Below are positions 8,915-17,802 of a DNA stretch of 46,864 nt, in pieces; the stretch's first letter is position 1, and each line of letters begins with the position of its first letter. The notes below the pieces were generated by a model. It ran no database searches and was not told the origin of the DNA. It saw nothing but the letters and a program-made list of their open reading frames with translations. The DNA is from Companilactobacillus nodensis DSM 19682 = JCM 14932 = NBRC 107160 (lineage in GTDB: Bacteria > Bacillota > Bacilli > Lactobacillales > Lactobacillaceae): NCBI RefSeq assembly GCF_000615905.1, contig NZ_BAMN01000018.1, positions 1-46,864 on the forward strand. Reading direction: 5' to 3'. Made by a program: the position numbers and the translations under genes.

Positions 8915-9150
8915 GGCAACAAAAAATGCGCCACTGAAGTATATACACACTAAATGTATACATACTTCAGGGACGCATTTCTACGCGGTTCCACCCACTT
9001 TAAAACTGCACAAATAACAGTTTTCACTCTTTTGGTTATAAAGTAACCGACAGTTATACAGTTTTTAGTGAAAGTGGTAACTCCAGTAATGGGTAAGCTT
9101 TCAGTGACCGTACCCTCCCTGAATAGAACCGAAGTGTTGTCTTTCATGCA
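8915..9150 (-). promoter_or_regulatory. T-box leader of thrS (threonine-specific)
   Basis: On the minus strand the T-box core GGGTGGAACCGCG (about 8984-8997) is followed by a long terminator hairpin, TGCGTCCCTGAAGTAT...ATACTTCAGTGGCGCA, and a U-run (8918-8923), 25 bases before the thrS ribosome site. The likely specifier codon is ACC (9076-9078) in the context GTTACCACTTTC, matching threonine; the argS leader has its specifier before the same ACTTTC. Uncharged tRNA-Thr would stabilise the antiterminator. The 5' boundary is approximate. Confidence 0.9.
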
Positions 9151-9197
9151 CTTATTGAAACATTTATAAATTCATTTTGCAAGTACAAATTGAAAAT

Positions 9198-10109
9198 CTA
9201 CTTTGAAAAACGTTTGTTTGGACCGCTGACGATTACTTCTTTTGAGAGATATTTGACACGTTCCATAATACGCTGTGCCTTTACTGGCTCTTCTTCTCCA
9301 CGCTGATTAATAGACAAGTGTTTCTCCAACTCAGACATTGAAAAGTTCGATGAGAAAAATGTTGGCATATTTTCTTGCATACGATACTGCAAGATAACGC
9401 CTAATACTTCATCACGAATCCAACTAGACATTGAGTCCGCACCAATATCATCTAACATTAGAATTTCAGCGTCTTTAACTTTGTTGACACGATCCAAGAC
9501 ATTATTCTGCCCAATTGAGTTCTTCATCTCAATAGCAAAGGTCGGAAAATGCATAATTGTCGTCTTAATATCGTCCTTGATCAACTCATTAGCAATTGCT
9601 CCCAACAAGTATGTCTTACCAACTCCAAAATCACCTGCCAAATACAAACCAGGAACAAAGTTGTCGTCCTTATGTTCATAGTTATCGATGAAATCTATCG
9701 CTGAAGCCAGTGCTTCTTGTCTGCCAGTACCATCGTAGTCATCGAGTGTAGCCTTCCTAATATCTTTAGGCATATTCAATAATACGAATTTTGATTCATA
9801 ACTACTTTCTTTTTCTCTATTGATGGTTTGTGTATTTGGAGCATAAACGACCTCAATATTGTGATTACTTACAACTAATTGGGGAACATATCCTTTTGAC
9901 AATTCACTGGGATGAGTTTTGTGGTTATAAAATTCATAAATACTAGCGGCACTAACATCGATCGCATCCTGATTAATATGTTGTGTGTTTTCTTTCAAAA
10001 ACTTCTGAACATCAGGATCATTCAGTGCCTGACTCATCAAACAACGATAATCATCAGTTAGATTTTTTGAATTTAAATATTCAGCTAATTTTGATCCTAA
10101 GTTTTCCAT
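9198..10109 (-). CDS. dnaI: Primosomal protein DnaI (helicase loader)
   Basis: DnaI is an AAA+ ATPase that loads the replicative helicase DnaC at origins and restarted forks. The 303-residue protein has Walker A GDFGVGKT at 159-166 and Walker B ILMLDD at 216-221, with a family-specific N-terminal domain of about 110 residues. It starts 2 bases after the dnaB stop, the usual dnaB-dnaI pairing in Firmicutes. It is the last gene of the polA-mutM-coaE-nrdR-dnaB-dnaI run. Confidence 0.95.
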   Translation of the reverse strand: MENLGSKLAEYLNSKNLTDDYRCLMSQALNDPDVQKFLKENTQHINQDAIDVSAASIYEFYNHKTHPSELSKGYVPQLVVSNHNIEVVYAPNTQTINREKESSYESKFVLLNMPKDIRKATLDDYDGTGRQEALASAIDFIDNYEHKDDNFVPGLYLAGDFGVGKTYLLGAIANELIKDDIKTTIMHFPTFAIEMKNSIGQNNVLDRVNKVKDAEILMLDDIGADSMSSWIRDEVLGVILQYRMQENMPTFFSSNFSMSELEKHLSINQRGEEEPVKAQRIMERVKYLSKEVIVSGPNKRFSK

Positions 10110-10111
10110 GA

Positions 10112-11497
10112 TTAATTATCCTTATTTCTCATTTTTCTGAGTCTCTCTTGTAGCTCTTGCTGCTTCTTTTGAGCATCCCCACTAACGGGACTAGCTTTAA
10201 CCTTACTCCAGTCAGTACCCTGCTCAACTCGGCGTGGACCTTTATTATTATAACGACGCTTAGGATTACGTGGTTTCGTTCTGAAATCATGCAACCTTTG
10301 CAGAGCTTGTTCAGGAGTATTGACATTATTCTGTTGCCAATCATTCGCCATTGTTTCCATCAGCGGCAAGGTCAATGTAGGTGAATTTTGCAAAATATAG
10401 TCAACCATAATGTTCAACACAGCTGGAGATAAATAAGTCTTCATCGCCATATCACGTAACGCACGTGATTCAACTGTACCTGTGAAGCCGCCACTCTTCT
10501 TTTTCTCAGCAGCGAGAAAGTCCGCTGGGGCAAGATTCTTAGCTTGCTGTAACAACAAGTCATCAGCACGATTAAAATGTGTCACAACGTTATTCTGCTG
10601 GTTATTTTCACTATTATTCGACTGTGGTGTCGAATTCTTAATTGATATGTTTGCATTTTTTTCGAAACGATCTTGAACGGTTTTTTTCAAACGAACTGGA
10701 TCAATCTTGTTATTAACAATATCCGCCGTCTGACCGATCACATTAATAATTGCCGTTTCATTAATTCCATAAAACGCATGCAGACTTATGATCAATTCTT
10801 GATTCTCCAACAAATTTTCATTGGATATCTTAAACAATTGTTCAATGCGATCCGAAATCAACTCCCAATCTAATTGAGAATTGTCAGTATCTTCAATTTT
10901 TGGCTGTGGCTGTTTATCAACATCCACAAACTCATTCTGAGCAGACTTAACCTCGGATGGGGTATTGATAAGATCATCATTACTCAATTGGAATACTTCC
11001 AAGAAGTCCTTACTTACCTCTTTGGAATCAGTAAGGATATCACTAGATTGAGAATATTTAGTTACTAACTTATGGTAATTTTTTTCACCAATTTGCTCAT
11101 ACAAAAATATACTCATTAAGTCATCATTGAAGAACTCATGTGGCATCAAGGGTTCAAATAATTGATAGACACAATAATCACCAATGTCATCACGCTTCTC
11201 ATATGTGCGGATCAATCCTAATGCTTCAGCTTTGATTCGTTCGTTATAAAAAGTTTTCAAATCAATATCCAACAGACTCATCAAGTCAGCATGACTTTGA
11301 CGTTCACTGACCAATTCTTTATTCGGAACTTTTTCCCATAACAATAAATAGATACTATATGCACGGGTTCCAAGCAGTGGCAAATAAAGGTCGGTCAACA
11401 CGTGACGATCATAGTCATTTATTTGTCCATGTGGCAAACACCAATAACCCGTCAATGGTGTAAACTTTGCCGGATCATAATTAAATTCTTTTGCCAA
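10112..11497 (-). CDS. dnaB: Replication initiation/membrane attachment protein DnaB (DnaD-like family)
   Basis: This 461-residue protein is of the Firmicutes DnaB/DnaD family, which remodels DNA and helps recruit the DnaI-helicase complex; it is not the E. coli helicase of the same name. An N-terminal winged-helix-like region (YWCLPHGQINDYDRHVLTDLY) is followed by a low-complexity linker rich in N, Q and D (about residues 285-305) and a C-terminal DnaD-like helical domain. The tail is basic. It is followed directly by dnaI and preceded by nrdR. Confidence 0.93.
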   Translation of the reverse strand: MAKEFNYDPAKFTPLTGYWCLPHGQINDYDRHVLTDLYLPLLGTRAYSIYLLLWEKVPNKELVSERQSHADLMSLLDIDLKTFYNERIKAEALGLIRTYEKRDDIGDYCVYQLFEPLMPHEFFNDDLMSIFLYEQIGEKNYHKLVTKYSQSSDILTDSKEVSKDFLEVFQLSNDDLINTPSEVKSAQNEFVDVDKQPQPKIEDTDNSQLDWELISDRIEQLFKISNENLLENQELIISLHAFYGINETAIINVIGQTADIVNNKIDPVRLKKTVQDRFEKNANISIKNSTPQSNNSENNQQNNVVTHFNRADDLLLQQAKNLAPADFLAAEKKKSGGFTGTVESRALRDMAMKTYLSPAVLNIMVDYILQNSPTLTLPLMETMANDWQQNNVNTPEQALQRLHDFRTKPRNPKRRYNNKGPRRVEQGTDWSKVKASPVSGDAQKKQQELQERLRKMRNKDN

Positions 11498-11508
11498 TTG
11501 AGCACTTC

Positions 11509-11991
11509 CTAATCTTTATCAGATTTATCCTTAGATCCATCATTTGCCATCATTTCTTGAACCTCTTTCATAAATCCATTCATATCTTTGAATTCACGAT
11601 AAACACTGGCAAAGCGAATATAAGTAACATCATCGACATCTGCGAGAATCTTCATAACGTACTCACCGATTGTTTGCGAGCCGACTTCGTTTTCACCCGT
11701 AGCACGGATTTGATTCTCGACCTTATCAACGATTTCATTCATTTGATCGATCGTGACTGGACATTTTTCAGCAGCGCGAACTAAACCACGTAAGAGCTTC
11801 TCACGGCTGAATTCTTCACGATTACCATTTTTCTTGATTACAAGTAGTGGAGATTTTTCGATTCTCTCAAAAGTCGTAAAACGAGTACCACAGTACTCAC
11901 ATTCTCTTCTACGTCTAATAGCACGACCCTCGTCACTTGGGCGACTGTCGACAACTTTTGACGAATCATGATGACAATGTGGACAAATCAT
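11509..11991 (-). CDS. nrdR: Transcriptional repressor NrdR
   Basis: NrdR senses ATP and dATP and represses ribonucleotide reductase genes. The 160-residue protein has the N-terminal zinc ribbon (C3-x2-C6 and C31-x2-C34) with the conserved VVDSRPSDEGRAIRRRREC block, then an ATP-cone domain starting at VIKKNGNREEFSREK. Its place between coaE and dnaB links dNTP supply to replication, as in many Firmicutes. I did not find a convincing pair of NrdR boxes in the window. Confidence 0.96.
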   Translation of the reverse strand: MICPHCHHDSSKVVDSRPSDEGRAIRRRRECEYCGTRFTTFERIEKSPLLVIKKNGNREEFSREKLLRGLVRAAEKCPVTIDQMNEIVDKVENQIRATGENEVGSQTIGEYVMKILADVDDVTYIRFASVYREFKDMNGFMKEVQEMMANDGSKDKSDKD

Positions 11992-12012
11992 ATCATCAGC
12001 CTCTTTTCTGTA

Positions 12013-12606
12013 TCACAATTTTTTTGTTAAATTATAAATTTCTGTTTTTAAAATATTAATATTACCAGAATTATCAATCACAAAATCAGCAAGATCTCTT
12101 TTTTGTTCAATGGGCATCTGAGCGTTGATTTTGTTCATAGCATCTTCTTCACTAATTCTATCACGTTCCATCAAGCGTTCTAACTGTATTTCTTCTGGCA
12201 CATAAATACTTATAATACCATCAAAATAAATCTGATAATTAGCTTCAAACAATAATTGAATTTCAAATATTACTATTTCTTTATCATTTGATTCACGAGC
12301 TTGTTTTATTGTATGTAGAATTTGCTTTCGAATCAATGGTGCAGTGATATTTGTTAACTTTTCCAATTGTTTTTTGTTTCCAAAAACGATAGAACCTAAC
12401 TTTGTCCGATTTAATTCACCATCACTCAACAAAACATCTTCGCCAAACTCATTAACTATTTGTTTTAAACCAACAGTACCGCGCTTGACAATTTCTCTTG
12501 CAACTTGATCAGCATCGTAAACTACACAGCCATCTTGTCTGAATAAATCTAAGACAGTGGATTTGCCAGCCGCGATGCCACCAGTCAAACCATAAACTTT
12601 ACTCAT
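12013..12606 (-). CDS. coaE: Dephospho-CoA kinase
   Basis: CoaE phosphorylates dephospho-CoA in the last step of coenzyme A synthesis. The P-loop GGIAAGKS is at residues 9-16 when the start is ATG 12606. This start overlaps the mutM stop as ATGA and is preferred to an in-frame ATG five codons upstream inside mutM. The 197-residue length and the YDADQVAREIV and VIDNSG motifs fit the family. The mutM-coaE pair is conserved in Firmicutes. Confidence 0.95.
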   Translation of the reverse strand: MSKVYGLTGGIAAGKSTVLDLFRQDGCVVYDADQVAREIVKRGTVGLKQIVNEFGEDVLLSDGELNRTKLGSIVFGNKKQLEKLTNITAPLIRKQILHTIKQARESNDKEIVIFEIQLLFEANYQIYFDGIISIYVPEEIQLERLMERDRISEEDAMNKINAQMPIEQKRDLADFVIDNSGNINILKTEIYNLTKKL

Positions 12607-13430
12607 TTCACTACCTGACAATGTGGGCAGAAGTGTGTACCACGACCACCAACTTTGATTTTTTCAATTTCAGTTCCACAACGATCACATGGTGTTCCTT
12701 CTCGATCATAAGCGTGCAAGAAGTCTTGCATATGACCCGCGTGACCAGTTGAATCAAGATAAGATCTAACTGTCGATCCGCCAGCGTCAATTCCCATCGT
12801 CATTTCTTCATTTGAGTATTTAATAATATTCCTAATATCATCATCATTCAAATGGTTTGCTGGAGTTTCAGGGTGCAATTTGGCATTCCACAATACTTCA
12901 TCGACATAAATATTTCCCAAGCCACTCATCACAGATTGATCCAGCAATACCGTCTTGATATCTTTGCGATGGCGCATGATACGTGGCTTCACAGCATCAA
13001 ATGTGAATGCATCCGACAGTGGTTCCGGTCCTAATTTGGCAATTGATTTGTTATTAGCAAGATCAGCTGTCTTCCATAACTGCATGCGTCCAAATTTACG
13101 AACATCATTATAAATGAGTTTTTGCCCATTATCCAAAGTAAAAATTGCATGTGAATGTTTATCGATCATTGCTGGGTCAGCGGATACACGGTACTTACCT
13201 TCCATTCGCAAATGGCTGATAATAGTGTATCCATTATCTAAATGAATCAACAAGAACTTGGCACGACGACCGATATCTTCAATCGTAGTTCCAGTTACTA
13301 TATCAATAAACTGTGGTACATCCCCAGTAATAAGGTTCTGATAGCGGACTTCAACATTTGTAATCTTGCGACCCTTAATCTGTGAGATCAATCCTCGTTT
13401 AACAATTTCTACTTCTGGCATTTCAGGCAT
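12603..13430 (-). CDS. mutM: Formamidopyrimidine-DNA glycosylase (Fpg/MutM)
   Basis: MutM excises 8-oxoguanine and cuts the backbone. The start is ATG 13430, giving MPEMPEVEIV: the catalytic proline must be residue 2, so the longer in-frame start (three codons upstream) is rejected. Other visible features are the LRMEGKYRV segment with the conserved lysine, and a C-terminal zinc finger (CDRC...CPHC). The length is 275 residues, as usual. It follows polA by about 24 bases, so base excision and gap filling are co-transcribed. Confidence 0.96.
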   Translation of the reverse strand: MPEMPEVEIVKRGLISQIKGRKITNVEVRYQNLITGDVPQFIDIVTGTTIEDIGRRAKFLLIHLDNGYTIISHLRMEGKYRVSADPAMIDKHSHAIFTLDNGQKLIYNDVRKFGRMQLWKTADLANNKSIAKLGPEPLSDAFTFDAVKPRIMRHRKDIKTVLLDQSVMSGLGNIYVDEVLWNAKLHPETPANHLNDDDIRNIIKYSNEEMTMGIDAGGSTVRSYLDSTGHAGHMQDFLHAYDREGTPCDRCGTEIEKIKVGGRGTHFCPHCQVVK

Positions 13431-13454
13431 ACTATTCACTCATTTCTATATTAA

Positions 13455-16112
13455 TTATTTAGCTTCATACCAACTATAACCGTGTGCTGAACCAACTTTT
13501 AATGGAACATCAAGTTTTACCGCTGAATCCATAACGCTTGGTACGAGTTTTTCCAAGATTGGAATTTCTGATTTTGGTGCTTCAAAGATCATTTCATCAT
13601 GTACTTGTAATAATAAATTAGTTTTTAGATTTTCTTCTTTTAATTTCTTTTGCATGTTGATCATTGCAACCTTGATAATATCAGCTGCACTACCTTGAAT
13701 TGGTGTATTCATTGCTGTTCTTTGAGCAAAGTTTCGAATATTAAAGTTCTTTGAATGAATATCAGGCAAATATCTGCGACGATGCATAATTGTTTCAACA
13801 TAACCATTCTCACGTGCAAATTTAACAATATCATCCATATACTTCTTGACACCTGGATACTGTTCAAAGTATGAATCAATAAACTGTGCCGCTTCCTTAC
13901 GTGTGATCCCAATATTTTGCGATAACCCATAATCACTAATACCGTAAACAATACCAAAGTTAGTTGCCTTGGCTTTGCGACGCATATCAGGGGTTACTTC
14001 ATCGGTACTATCCAATCCAAAAATTCTCATTGCTGTATGGGCATGGATATCGTAATCCTCCTTGAACGCTTCTTGCATATTCTCATCACCAGAAATATGT
14101 GCCAATACACGTAATTCAACTTGAGAATAATCGGCTGAAAACATTTCCCAGTCTTCACTTTGAGGAACAAAGGCCTTTCTGATCTGTCTGCCTTCATCGA
14201 TTCTGATGGGAATATTTTGTAAATTAGGTTCGATCGATGATAGTCGACCGGTTTGAGTCAATGTTTGTTGGTAAATGGTATGGATTCGATTATCTGGTTG
14301 AATAAACTTTTGTAATCCGACTGCATAAGTAGAATTGATCTTCGAAATCTGACGATAATCCAAAATCTTTTGAACAACAGGTGACTTGCTCTTCAACTTC
14401 TCAAGCACATCGACCGCTGTTGAATAGCCAGTCTTAGTTTTCTTGATCACTGGTAATTTTAGTTTTTCAAATAAGATAACACCTAATTGCTTAGGAGAAT
14501 TGATATTGAATTCTTCGCCAGCTTCTTCATAAATCTGCTTTTCAATATCACTCAAACGTCCGGCAAAATCATTTTGCATCTCTTTCAAACGACTAGCATC
14601 AACCTTAACACCCTTGATCTCCATACTTGCCAACACATTCGAAAGTGGTAATTCAATCTCGTCATATAAACTGTCTTGATCATTCTTTTTCAACTCAGCC
14701 ATCATTGTATCATGCAATACATTGATGATATGTGCCTTTTGACAGATGAAGTTCATCAGAACTTGGTCGTCATCAGGAACGGCCTTCTTAACACCTTTAC
14801 CATAGAATTCTTCTTCATTAGGTAAGTTGTGACCGTAATTTTGAGCAACAAGACCAATATCAGTTTTGTTGTCATTCGTATCAAGTAAATACGAAACCAG
14901 TAGCATATCAAAACTGACTCCCGCAAACTCACAACCGTATCGATTCAATAACGCAACTGTCTTCTTGTTATCAAAGACATATTTTTCCTTAGAATCGTCT
15001 GCTAGCCAAGCTTTCAACTTATCGTTCTCTAGAATAGAAATATCAGTTGTAGAGTAGTACTCTTTGTCACTTTCAATGGCTAATCCAATAATTGGTGAGA
15101 TATGATAATTCTCTCCGAAACTCTCGACGATAACCGTTTGTGGTTTATCAACATTTACAATCTTATCAACAGCATCTGAATTCAATTCACTAAACTTGAT
15201 ATCTGCCATTTCTTCTTTGACTTCTTCGGTATCAACATCCATTTTCTCTAAGAAAGACTTGAAGTCCATACGTTGATAGAACTTAATCAATTGTTCCTGA
15301 TTATCGCCACGATATTCTAATTCACCTAACTTCAATTCGACTGGTGCATCACAATTGATAGTGGCAAGTTTCTTACTCAATAACGCTTGATCCTTATCAT
15401 TGATCAGATGTTCCTTGAGCTTACTCTTCCTCATCTCATCAACGTGTTCATATAGTCCTTCCATTGAACCATATTCATTCAAAAGTTTAATAGCTGTCTT
15501 CTCACCGACTTTTTCAACCCCAGGATAGTGGTCAGAAGTATCTCCCATTAGACCCTTCATATCGATGATCTGTTCAGGAGTAATACCTAACTTTTCTTTA
15601 ACGTGTTCAGGTGTGTAAGCCTCAGTTTCAGTGACACCTTTGACATTTACTCGTACTGTAACTTTATCAGTCGTTAACTGTGTCAAATCACGATCACCAG
15701 TAATAATTGTAACGTCCATGCCCTCAGACTGGCCTTTTCGTGACATTGTTCCAATTATGTCATCGGCTTCATAATTTTTTAGTTGATAGGTTTTGATACC
15801 ACGAAGATTAAGCATCTCTTGAATCAATGGCAATTGTTCCATCAATTCTGGCGGTGTCTTAGCACGTGTCCCCTTGTAATCTGAAAACATTTCCGTTCTA
15901 AAGGTTGTCTTACCAGCATCAAATGCTACTAAGGCATGCGTTGGATCTTCATCTTTTAAAATTATATCTAACATGTTGTTAAAGGCGTACAAGGCATTTG
16001 TATGGATACCGTCGCCTGAAACAAATTTATCTAATACATTATGCATGGCAAAAAATGCTCTAAATGAGACACTATTTCCATCAATTAAAAGTAACTTTTT
16101 ATTTTTCGTCAT
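13455..16112 (-). CDS. polA: DNA polymerase I
   Basis: Pol I fills gaps and removes RNA primers. The start ATG 16112 (MTKNKKLLLIDGNS) has GGGAG six bases upstream. Of 885 residues, the first 290 or so are the 5'-3' exonuclease (DYKGTRAKTP, NYEADDIIGT, MGDTSDHYPGV). The central 3'-5' exonuclease domain lacks the acidic DxE proofreading motif, as in the Bacillus enzyme, so it is probably inactive. The C-terminal polymerase has motif A DYSQVELRVLAHIS, motif B RRKAKATNFGIVYG and motif C QVHDEMIFE. It heads the operon with mutM and coaE. Confidence 0.97.
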   Translation of the reverse strand: MTKNKKLLLIDGNSVSFRAFFAMHNVLDKFVSGDGIHTNALYAFNNMLDIILKDEDPTHALVAFDAGKTTFRTEMFSDYKGTRAKTPPELMEQLPLIQEMLNLRGIKTYQLKNYEADDIIGTMSRKGQSEGMDVTIITGDRDLTQLTTDKVTVRVNVKGVTETEAYTPEHVKEKLGITPEQIIDMKGLMGDTSDHYPGVEKVGEKTAIKLLNEYGSMEGLYEHVDEMRKSKLKEHLINDKDQALLSKKLATINCDAPVELKLGELEYRGDNQEQLIKFYQRMDFKSFLEKMDVDTEEVKEEMADIKFSELNSDAVDKIVNVDKPQTVIVESFGENYHISPIIGLAIESDKEYYSTTDISILENDKLKAWLADDSKEKYVFDNKKTVALLNRYGCEFAGVSFDMLLVSYLLDTNDNKTDIGLVAQNYGHNLPNEEEFYGKGVKKAVPDDDQVLMNFICQKAHIINVLHDTMMAELKKNDQDSLYDEIELPLSNVLASMEIKGVKVDASRLKEMQNDFAGRLSDIEKQIYEEAGEEFNINSPKQLGVILFEKLKLPVIKKTKTGYSTAVDVLEKLKSKSPVVQKILDYRQISKINSTYAVGLQKFIQPDNRIHTIYQQTLTQTGRLSSIEPNLQNIPIRIDEGRQIRKAFVPQSEDWEMFSADYSQVELRVLAHISGDENMQEAFKEDYDIHAHTAMRIFGLDSTDEVTPDMRRKAKATNFGIVYGISDYGLSQNIGITRKEAAQFIDSYFEQYPGVKKYMDDIVKFARENGYVETIMHRRRYLPDIHSKNFNIRNFAQRTAMNTPIQGSAADIIKVAMINMQKKLKEENLKTNLLLQVHDEMIFEAPKSEIPILEKLVPSVMDSAVKLDVPLKVGSAHGYSWYEAK

Positions 16113-16195
16113 TTTTTCTCCCATTGGAATGAAATTAACCATTATCATTTTAACAAATAAACGTAGTCTGTAACAGTTGTTGCATTAACTGAAAC

Positions 16196-16221
16196 AAAAA
16201 AGCCTAGAACTAATCTAGACT
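16196..16221 (-). terminator. Intrinsic terminator of the MFS gene, overlapping its stop codon
   Basis: The minus-strand RNA AGUCUAGA-UUAGU-UCUAGGCU forms an 8-bp stem with one G-U pair (16214-16221 with 16201-16208), followed by five U. The stem includes the last codons and the stop of the MFS gene, so coding and termination share sequence. Confidence 0.8.
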
Positions 16222-17613
16222 TTTCTCAGGATACTTAACTGCAACATAAATTGATGAAACTAAAATTAATAATGATAAACATGTCAGCAATGCAAAGTCA
16301 ATTCTGGTACCGGTAAGCGTATTGACCACATTACTGTTAGTTCCGCTAGTAACTGCAACAGCTGAAATAACTACAGACAAAACATTAGTACCTAATGAAC
16401 CCGCATATTGCTGCATCATACTAAATAATGAATTTTGATCAGACTTCTTACGGCCTTGAACTTGAAGACTACCGTCAGACAACGATGTTCCAAATCCAAA
16501 GTTAAAACCGATTCTCAAAATTGAATACAAAATAATAATTGAAATAAATGATAGATCATCACTCAGTACAAAAAATGATCCAGCACCTAAAGTGACTAAT
16601 ATTCCACTCAACACCATTGGAATCGTTGGTCCTTTCTTATCGTACAATGCTCCGGCAAATGGACCTACCAAAGCGCCTAATAATGAACCTGGTAACAACA
16701 TAATTCCTGCATGACTGGTGTCTAACTTCAAAACAGTCTGTGCGAATATTGGCAATAAGAACGACAATCCAATATTAATAAACTGAAGTCCAAAATAGCC
16801 AAGTAATCTTAATCTCAAAACTGAATTTCTCAAAATAGAAAAGTCGATCAATTGACGACTAGTCCTGGAATTATACCAAGCAAATATTCCAAGCAAAATC
16901 AACGTGATCACAATCCAAATCATAAATTGGCTTGAGAACCAACCATAACTTCCAGCTTGATCGAAGGTAAATAGAATCATCGAGAAAATAACTGCTAAAC
17001 CAACAACACTCAAATAATCAAAGTCAATACCCTCTACTCCACGAGCGGTGCCGCGAATGGTAAACCAACCGAGAATTGCTACAAGAGCAATTAAGGGAAT
17101 CACACCAATAAATATTCCACGCCACGACCAGATTCCACTGACGATTCCACCGTAAGTTGGTCCAAGTGCTGGCGCTAAAGAAACAATGATACTAGCAAAA
17201 CCAGTATAGACACCGATCTTCGTTCCTGGGACTTCTTCAAAGATAAGATCAAACATTAACGGAATAGATAACCCTGCAGATACCGCTTGTAATAGTCGAC
17301 CAAACAACAATACTGGAAAATTGAGTGCAACCAAACAAGTTATCGATCCAACAAAACAAAATATTACAGCAAAGCTAAATATTTTCAGTGGATCAAATTT
17401 TTTCAGTACATAGGCGGTTGTACTCATAATAATCGTCGTTAATAACAAATATCCAGTCGTAAGCCATTGAACTGTTCCCAAACTGACATTCAATTCTTTT
17501 GTCAAAGTTGGAAAAGTAACATTCATTGACGTTTCAACTAAGATACTGACAAACGACAGTAAACCAACCGCCAAAATTGATAATTTCACACGTGTATTTA
17601 CTTCTTTTTCCAC
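16210..17613 (-). CDS. Drug-efflux MFS transporter, DHA2 (EmrB/QacA-like) family
   Basis: This 467-residue integral membrane protein has an MFS N-terminus (LVETSMNVTFPTL, the family motif D1 region), WLTTGYLLLTTIIM and many hydrophobic segments, consistent with the proton-driven DHA2 multidrug exporters such as LmrB. The substrate cannot be read from sequence. The likely start is GTG at 17613 with GAGGAA eight bases upstream. A terminator-like hairpin lies only 35 bases before the start, suggesting attenuation of an inducible efflux gene. It is followed by its own terminator. Confidence 0.85.
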   Translation of the reverse strand: MEKEVNTRVKLSILAVGLLSFVSILVETSMNVTFPTLTKELNVSLGTVQWLTTGYLLLTTIIMSTTAYVLKKFDPLKIFSFAVIFCFVGSITCLVALNFPVLLFGRLLQAVSAGLSIPLMFDLIFEEVPGTKIGVYTGFASIIVSLAPALGPTYGGIVSGIWSWRGIFIGVIPLIALVAILGWFTIRGTARGVEGIDFDYLSVVGLAVIFSMILFTFDQAGSYGWFSSQFMIWIVITLILLGIFAWYNSRTSRQLIDFSILRNSVLRLRLLGYFGLQFINIGLSFLLPIFAQTVLKLDTSHAGIMLLPGSLLGALVGPFAGALYDKKGPTIPMVLSGILVTLGAGSFFVLSDDLSFISIIILYSILRIGFNFGFGTSLSDGSLQVQGRKKSDQNSLFSMMQQYAGSLGTNVLSVVISAVAVTSGTNSNVVNTLTGTRIDFALLTCLSLLILVSSIYVAVKYPEKSLD

Positions 17614-17648
17614 GTTAAATTCCTCACTTCTATAATTTCAAAACAAAT

Positions 17649-17682
17649 AAAAAGAGATACCGCTGAAATCAACGATACCTCC
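17649..17682 (-). terminator. Terminator or attenuator hairpin in the MFS leader
   Basis: On the minus strand GGAGGUAUCGUUGA-UU-UCAGCGGUAUCUCU folds into a stem of about 14 bp (with several G-U pairs) followed by five U (17649-17653). It may end murC transcription (murC stops at 17803). It also stands only 35 bases before the MFS start with no space for a promoter after it. The 5' arm contains a free GGAGG that could act as a ribosome site for a short leader peptide starting TTG-ATT-TCA. Confidence 0.7.
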
Positions 17683-17735
17683 GTTACAGTTATATAAAAA
17701 TTAAATTGAGATTTATTAATCTCGAGCAAATATTA

Positions 17736-17765
17736 CTTTAGTTTAACAAAAAAATTTGCCAAAGA
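17736..17765 (-). promoter_or_regulatory. Possible promoter for the MFS leader transcript
   Basis: On the minus strand TTGGCA (one mismatch to the -35 consensus) is followed after 16 bases by TAAAGT (four of six -10 matches). A transcript from here would begin about 110 bases before the MFS start and would contain the small GAGATT/AATCTC hairpin and the attenuator-like hairpin. The -10 is weak, so this is tentative. Confidence 0.4.
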
Positions 17766-17802
17766 CCTAAATACACAATTTTTCTATTTTCTTCATTATC
17801 TC

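Noticed and set aside
8950-9147. Open frame of 65 codons in the thrS leader
   Set aside because: The sequence is fully explained by the T-box structure; the frame has no ribosome site.
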